Shown piece by piece: positions 59,496 to 64,000 of a stretch of 64,000 nucleotides of DNA. The DNA comes from Collimonas arenae. GTDB lineage: Bacteria > Pseudomonadota > Gammaproteobacteria > Burkholderiales > Burkholderiaceae_D. The DNA is taken from the NCBI RefSeq assembly GCF_001584165.1, contig NZ_CP013233.1, positions 1,488,001 to 1,552,000 of the forward strand, given 5' to 3'. The notes under the pieces were generated by a model. The model made no database searches, was not told the origin of the DNA, and worked only from the letters and a program-made list of their open reading frames with translations. Every line of letters starts with the position of its first letter. The first letter of the stretch is position 1. A program made the translations under genes and the position numbers.

Positions 59496-59867
59496 TCAAG
59501 TTGGCAGCAGCGGAGTGATGCGTCCGAATTCGGCTTGCGGCAGTGTACGCAGGATATTGCCGATGACGGAATCGATGGATGTCTTGCTCAGACACAGCCA
59601 GAATTTCATTTTGGTTGCGTGGTCGACTGGTTTGACGCGCATATAGATCAGCAGGTCGCCGCAAGTGCTGACGATGACGCGCCGCAATTCTGAAACCGAT
59701 GCTGCATCAACTGTGATGCGCATCATGAAATCTTTTTGAGTTGGAAGAGATTTGCCGCGATTGGAGTCGAGCTGGAAGTGCGATGCAGATGCTTGCATTT
59801 CCATTGTTTCTTCATCTGGAAGGAAAGAATGGCGCCATGTTGATGCTGCTGAAATTACCTGATTCAT
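59496..59867 (-). CDS. conserved hypothetical protein, 123 residues
   Basis: Not recognised. The first 47 residues look flexible; the remainder (MMRITVDAASVSELRRVIVSTCG, VDHATKMKFWLCLSK, SIDSVIGNILRTLPQAEFG) has the alternating strand-helix-strand pattern of a small alpha/beta domain, perhaps ACT-like. It is 50 bp upstream of the dapA-like gene on the same strand. If it is an ACT domain it could bind an amino acid, but that is a guess. Confidence 0.6.
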   Translation of the reverse strand: MNQVISAASTWRHSFLPDEETMEMQASASHFQLDSNRGKSLPTQKDFMMRITVDAASVSELRRVIVSTCGDLLIYMRVKPVDHATKMKFWLCLSKTSIDSVIGNILRTLPQAEFGRITPLLPT

Positions 59868-60181
59868 AGAGGATATCTACTGGTCGTTTTGGTAAGTACA
59901 GATTAGCAGGCAGCACGTAAAGATTCTCTAAAAAGGGATGGCGCGGTTGTAAACGCCGCATAAAAAAGCCATTTCACTTTCAAAGAGGCTTAGTCGATTG
60001 CCGACATTGTCCTAGTGGATGGGCACTAAGCATTGTTTTTGTATGCTTGATAAGTTGTAGCTGGGATAGAATTGGTGGTCGATCTTTGTCGATGCTGGAC
60101 GGCTTGACGCTGTGGCCGGCGATATGAAATTCCCTGTAAAAGAGAGGGTTTGTCCAAGGGTGGAGATGTGTTTTTTGTAAC
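59868..60181. other. divergent intergenic region
   Basis: 314 bp between the leftward 123-residue gene and the rightward YfhO-like gene. No gene, no clear promoter pair or terminator seen. GAGAGGG lies about 35 bp before the ATG at 60182, so the ribosome-binding site of that gene is weak. Confidence 0.5.
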
Positions 60182-62473
60182 ATGATAAATAATAAAAAAT
60201 CCCTGATCGTATTTTTCGTACTGCTCTTGTTCGCCGTGGTTTTCTGGTGGCCGACCCTGATGGATGGCAAAACGCTGGTGCACGGCGATTCCGTCATCCA
60301 CGGTTTGCCGCTGTTCGATTTCCATGTCAGATTCCTGCATGGCGGCGCTACACCTCTATGGAGCGACAAAGTATTTGGCGGTCATCCGCTGTTTGCTGAA
60401 GGTCAGGGCGGCTTTGCCAGCCCGTTCAATATCCTGCTGGCCTGGCTGCTGCCGCCGATAGTGGGTAGCAATATCTTTCATCTGTTGTGCATGCTGATTG
60501 CGGGGACGGGCGTTTTTGCGCTGTGCCGTCTGCTGGGAAACAGCGTCTGGTCGGCCGGTTTTGCCGCGCTGGCGGTGGCTTTTTCCGCGCTCTGGATCCA
60601 GGAACAACAGAACCTGACGATATCCGGCACGTTGGCATGGGCGCCATGGGCGTTGTGTGCGATGGAAGCCTGGCTCAAGAGGCCGACGGCCAGGCAAGCG
60701 GTTTTGTTGGCGGTAGCGGCGACCATGATGATCCTTGCCGGCTATCCGCAACTGGTACATGCAACCGTGCTCTACATGGTGCTTTCCCTGTGCACCATGC
60801 CATTTTCGGCGGATGGCAGGACGCTCTGGCAAGTCCAGCGACGTCAACTGATAATGACTGCGCTCATCGCGGGATTGCTGTTCCTTGCACTCTCTGCGGT
60901 CCAGTTGCTGCCGCTGCTTGAGCTGGCGTCGCTATCGCATCGCAGCGGCGGTGTCGGCATCCCTTTTTATTTTTCGCCGATGTCGATCCTGCGCGGCTTG
61001 CTATACACCCGCGACCAGCTGGCATTTGCTCAAGACCAGGTGGATCAGTTCCCCGTGGTCGGCAGTCTGCTGGTCTGCATCTGCGCCTCGCTGTTTCCCG
61101 TATTCCGCTCGTCATGGCGCGCCAAAGGCCATCTGATTGCCGTGTTGATTTTGATTCAACTGGGTATCGGCAATGCATCGCCGTTGTTCCGTCTCCTGTA
61201 TGACTGGCATCTTGTACCGGGTCTGCATTTCTTTAGGACCACCCAAGCTTATCTGGAGATCGCCATCATCGGGATCGCCGTGTTGGCGGCTGGCGCCATC
61301 GATGGTTTCAGCGACTCTCTGCGGCAAGCTGGATCGGGCTGGCTGCGCAACAAACGGATGTGGATCTGCGCGGTTCTTTTTGCCGCCGCCTGGACCTTTC
61401 TGGTGGCGATCAGTTATGTGCCGATGGCGCCGTGGCAGCATTTTGCCATCGTCGCCGCGGCGTTGATTGCCTGCACGGTATTGGCTGCTCGCGACAAGTC
61501 GGCGCATATCCCTTTCCTGATGTTTACGCTGCTAGCGCTTGAATGCATGACGCTGCGGCTACATGTCTTCCATTTCGGTGATGTGGCGCTGTTGCAGCGT
61601 CCTGCCACTTTGCAGACCTTGTCGCAACATTACCCGGTGCAGGATGCCAAATTCCTGAATGGCAGTATCGCGGTGTCCTATGCTATGCGCAACTCCAAGA
61701 CAGATGGTCTGGATACCGCCATGCAAACCGCGTTTTCCTCGATCCCGGCGCTCAGCAACCTGCTGTGGGATATCCCATCGGAAGACGGTGCGCTAGCCTT
61801 GCCACTGCGCGCGCGGACAATGTTGAATCCCTTGTTTGTCGATGAGATGGACGGACGCAACCGCACCGCGCCAGGCCAGCGGGCAATCGATGTGCTTGGC
61901 ATCCGCTTCATTTCCGCTGACCGCCAGCTGACTGCGCCCGATCTGCGGGTAGCGGTTCATGATGAGCGTCTAGGCACGTGGATCATGGAAAACACGGCCG
62001 CGCAGCCGCTGTTCCAGACCTTCACTCGTTTCCGCACAGTGCAATCCGACGAAGAGGCATTGCAGATGCTGGCAACCCCGCGCCCAACTGAGCTGATCGT
62101 CGAAGCAATAAAGGGGCAGCCACTGCCGCCCATATCCGACACCGATAACGATCCTCGCGCCATCAGTTTTGCCATCCTGACCCGGCAGCCGACTTTCTAC
62201 GCATTCGATGTCGATGCCAGCCGGCCTGGATGGCTGTTCCTGGCGGACGCCAATTATCCCGGCTGGCGCGCCACTGTGGATGGCCGGGCAGTGCCGGTAT
62301 TCAGCGCCCAGCTGCTGGGCAAGGCAGTGGCGATCCCGGTTGGCAAGCACAAGGTTGAACTGTATTTTTCATCATCGACTTTCCGTTACGGCTTGCTTTT
62401 GTCCCTGCTGTCGCTGGTGATTGCGGTGGCCGTGCTGCTGCGACCTTTTCTTGGGCGGCGAGGAGAGGATTGA
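60182..62473 (+). CDS. YfhO-like polytopic membrane protein (GT-C type)
   Basis: 763 residues with about twelve membrane helices in the first 470 residues. The first periplasmic loop, DGKTLVHGDSVIHGLPLFDFHVRFLHGGATPLWSDKVFGG, follows the YfhO pattern (acidic residue in loop 1, L-W-x-x-x-x-F-G-G). The C-terminal part is a soluble beta domain with the typical PGWLFLADANYPGWRATVDG and HKVELYFSSSTFRYG, ending in a last helix. YfhO proteins help glycosylate lipoteichoic acid or lipids in Firmicutes; in this organism the acceptor is unknown. Confidence 0.8.
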   Translation: MINNKKSLIVFFVLLLFAVVFWWPTLMDGKTLVHGDSVIHGLPLFDFHVRFLHGGATPLWSDKVFGGHPLFAEGQGGFASPFNILLAWLLPPIVGSNIFHLLCMLIAGTGVFALCRLLGNSVWSAGFAALAVAFSALWIQEQQNLTISGTLAWAPWALCAMEAWLKRPTARQAVLLAVAATMMILAGYPQLVHATVLYMVLSLCTMPFSADGRTLWQVQRRQLIMTALIAGLLFLALSAVQLLPLLELASLSHRSGGVGIPFYFSPMSILRGLLYTRDQLAFAQDQVDQFPVVGSLLVCICASLFPVFRSSWRAKGHLIAVLILIQLGIGNASPLFRLLYDWHLVPGLHFFRTTQAYLEIAIIGIAVLAAGAIDGFSDSLRQAGSGWLRNKRMWICAVLFAAAWTFLVAISYVPMAPWQHFAIVAAALIACTVLAARDKSAHIPFLMFTLLALECMTLRLHVFHFGDVALLQRPATLQTLSQHYPVQDAKFLNGSIAVSYAMRNSKTDGLDTAMQTAFSSIPALSNLLWDIPSEDGALALPLRARTMLNPLFVDEMDGRNRTAPGQRAIDVLGIRFISADRQLTAPDLRVAVHDERLGTWIMENTAAQPLFQTFTRFRTVQSDEEALQMLATPRPTELIVEAIKGQPLPPISDTDNDPRAISFAILTRQPTFYAFDVDASRPGWLFLADANYPGWRATVDGRAVPVFSAQLLGKAVAIPVGKHKVELYFSSSTFRYGLLLSLLSLVIAVAVLLRPFLGRRGED

Positions 62474-62705
62474 GGCCGTGTTCGATCCGCGGCAGGCGCG
62501 TAGAAGATAAGGTGATAACGAAACCGGCTTGATTGGTCGGATACTGCTTGACCGGATGTACCTGATCGATAAAACTCCCGAAGTTGGCCCGTCGATTGGC
62601 TGATTAAATCAACGGATGCATCGCAAAATGGGTTATTCAATGTTTTTCAAATAAGATCCGCGAGGTCTGATGAAGAATCAATGATTTGAAAGTTGGGAGT
62701 ATCTG

Positions 62706-64000
62706 GTGGCAAGAAAATTACCGATCTGGGTCTTCATCGCCACTGCATTGGTCTTTTATTTGGGCGCTTATTTGCAGCACCCCGCGCTGCCGGGCAACAA
62801 TCTGACTTACCCGGAAGGGTGGTGGGGATGGTTCGATCAAGGTGAATATCTTAAAGCGACCAAAGCATTCTTTTCCCTGAATTTTGATCCTGCAAATCAT
62901 CGTTATCCTCCGCTCTATCCGTTGCTTGGAGCGATCTTCTATAAATGGTGGCCCAACCATCCCTATTTTTTCGTCAACGGCGCGGCACTCCTGTGGTTTG
63001 TTTTTGTGTACGCGCGCATCGCGGACCGTTATGTTCCGCGCGTTGCGTCCTTCGCCTTGCTGACGCTTTCCCTGTTCTGCAACCGCGAAATACTTGCAAA
63101 TTTTGTGGTCCCTTGGACCACGGCTGTTACCGCTGCAGTTTATGCATTTGCCTTGTACGGGTTGATGAAACTGTCGGATGCCGGCGAAGCCGATAACAAG
63201 CATGATGGACAGCGGGCATGGATGGCTTTCGTTTACGCGGCAGTCGTTAGCTTGCTGGCCCTGGCGCGGCCGATTGATTCGGCCTTGGTTGCCGTCTTTT
63301 TCCCAGCCTACCTTTACGTTGGTTATCGGGGCGCCAGTGGCGCGCCATTGAAGCAACGCCTTCGCCGCATCGCGTTCATGGCAGTAGGTCTTGGGTTTGG
63401 TTTTTTGATTGGCATCCTGCTGTATTTGATTTTCAATCAGATCGTGTACGGCGCCTTCCTGGGTGGATATTTCCAGGCTACCGCATCCGCGAGCGGATAT
63501 TTCCCGTCGCAGTTGTTCCGTAAAATATTTTCGCTGGTGTTTGATGGCGGCACTGTTTTTCTTGAACAAAGAAGCGGCTTGATTTCGCATTATCCCTGGT
63601 TGATATTTTCAATCCTGGGAATGTGCTGGTGTTTTTCCGTGGCGATTGGCTGCTGCGAACCATCGTGTTGGCGATTGTTTTTCAGTTTTGTCTCTATGCT
63701 CCTTATGGAGACCTCCTGCCGAATGGGCTTTGGCGTTACCACAATGTGCATTATTTCAAATGGGCATTTCCGTACCTGGCCCTGTTGGCCTGGCTGGTGG
63801 TGAGTTGGGTGTTCTCGGGTTCGTGGGCGGCCAACGCCAAAAAGTGGATGTTAAAATCCGGGGTCGTGGCCGCAGGCACGGTTTTGCTGCTGATGCCGCG
63901 CTATGAGGTACATTCGGCGCCTGGCGACATTCAGTTGGCAAGTGCAAGTCCCGGCATTCCTGATGTTGGGTTTCAACTTCGATTTGCGCCAAGCCGAATT
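62706..64000 (+). CDS. polytopic membrane protein, possible GT-C glycosyltransferase (frame break, cut by right edge)
   Basis: Starts at GTG 62706 with GGGAG upstream. The N-terminal helix is followed by WWGWFDQGEYLKATKAFFSL, an acidic-residue loop like GT-C enzymes, and NHRYPPLYPLLGAIFYKWW, then about seven more helices. The frame is coherent to about SILGM (63620), then gives Cys/Trp-rich noise ending at 63803, whereas the next frame continues VLVFFRGDWLLRTIVLAIVF and GLWRYHNVHYFKWAFPYLALL to the window edge. One extra A at 63620-63621 joins them. Its substrate is unknown; the partner may be the YfhO-like neighbour. Confidence 0.75.

Overview
The window reads as a chromosomal segment of a betaproteobacterium, most likely of the family Oxalobacteraceae (Herminiimonas/Janthinobacterium-like). 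This placement is inferred from gene order (yceD-rpmF-plsX-fabHDG-acpP-fabF, then rpoE-rseA-rseB-mucD-lepA-lepB-DUF4845-rnc-era-recO-pdxJ-acpS-nagZ-uvrC-pgsA), from the monomeric NADP isocitrate dehydrogenase and from the RNase E form; no database search was possible. Almost everything is housekeeping or nitrogen-metabolism DNA. I see no prophage, transposase, CRISPR array or defence island. Layout: 1-2.9 kb holds a VOC protein (cut by the left edge), a DUF1810 gene broken by an amber codon, a GNAT acetyltransferase and an MFS exporter. 3-6 kb is a leftward molybdenum cofactor cluster moaA-mobA-moeA. 6.3-9.4 kb is rne, divergent from rluC across about 600 bp of leader and promoter DNA. 10-13.3 kb is a rightward set rluC, HAD phosphatase, Rieske protein and sppA. 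13.4-13.7 kb carries an unassigned, highly structured small RNA locus. Then come rsmI-like and maf (leftward), facing away from the yceD-rpmF and plsX-fab lipid synthesis operons (15.2-21.9 kb). 

From 22 to 39 kb lie the envelope-stress sigma factor operon (rpoE, rseA, rseB, mucD) and the lepA-lepB-rnc-era-recO and pdxJ-acpS-nagZ-uvrC-pgsA groups, with a benzoate-type transporter gene between them. A tRNA-Gly / tRNA-Cys / tRNA-Gly cluster follows behind a perfect consensus sigma-70 promoter, then two 82-bp repeats with inverted ends. After icd and a pirin gene (leftward), 44.1-56.2 kb is a complete urea-utilisation region read leftward: urtABCDE (high-affinity urea ABC importer) feeding ureDABCEFG and hupE/ureJ (urease, its nickel chaperones and a nickel permease). 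Upstream of urtA I read a -24/-12 sigma-54 promoter and two NtrC-type dyads 29 bp apart, so urea uptake, and perhaps the whole unit, should be turned on by nitrogen limitation. The right end holds a CaCA cation antiporter, a ParA-like protein with a ruined Walker A motif, a DapA-family gene, an unknown 123-residue protein, a YfhO-like membrane protein and a second polytopic membrane protein cut by the edge. 

A recurring feature is single-base reading-frame breaks, mostly in short homopolymer runs, in otherwise intact conserved genes: rseB, lepA, lepB (twice), recO, ureG and the last gene. In each case one added base restores a full-length family protein. Sequencing or assembly error is the most economical explanation; the A7 slip in rseB also fits ribosomal or transcriptional slippage and deserves separate checking.
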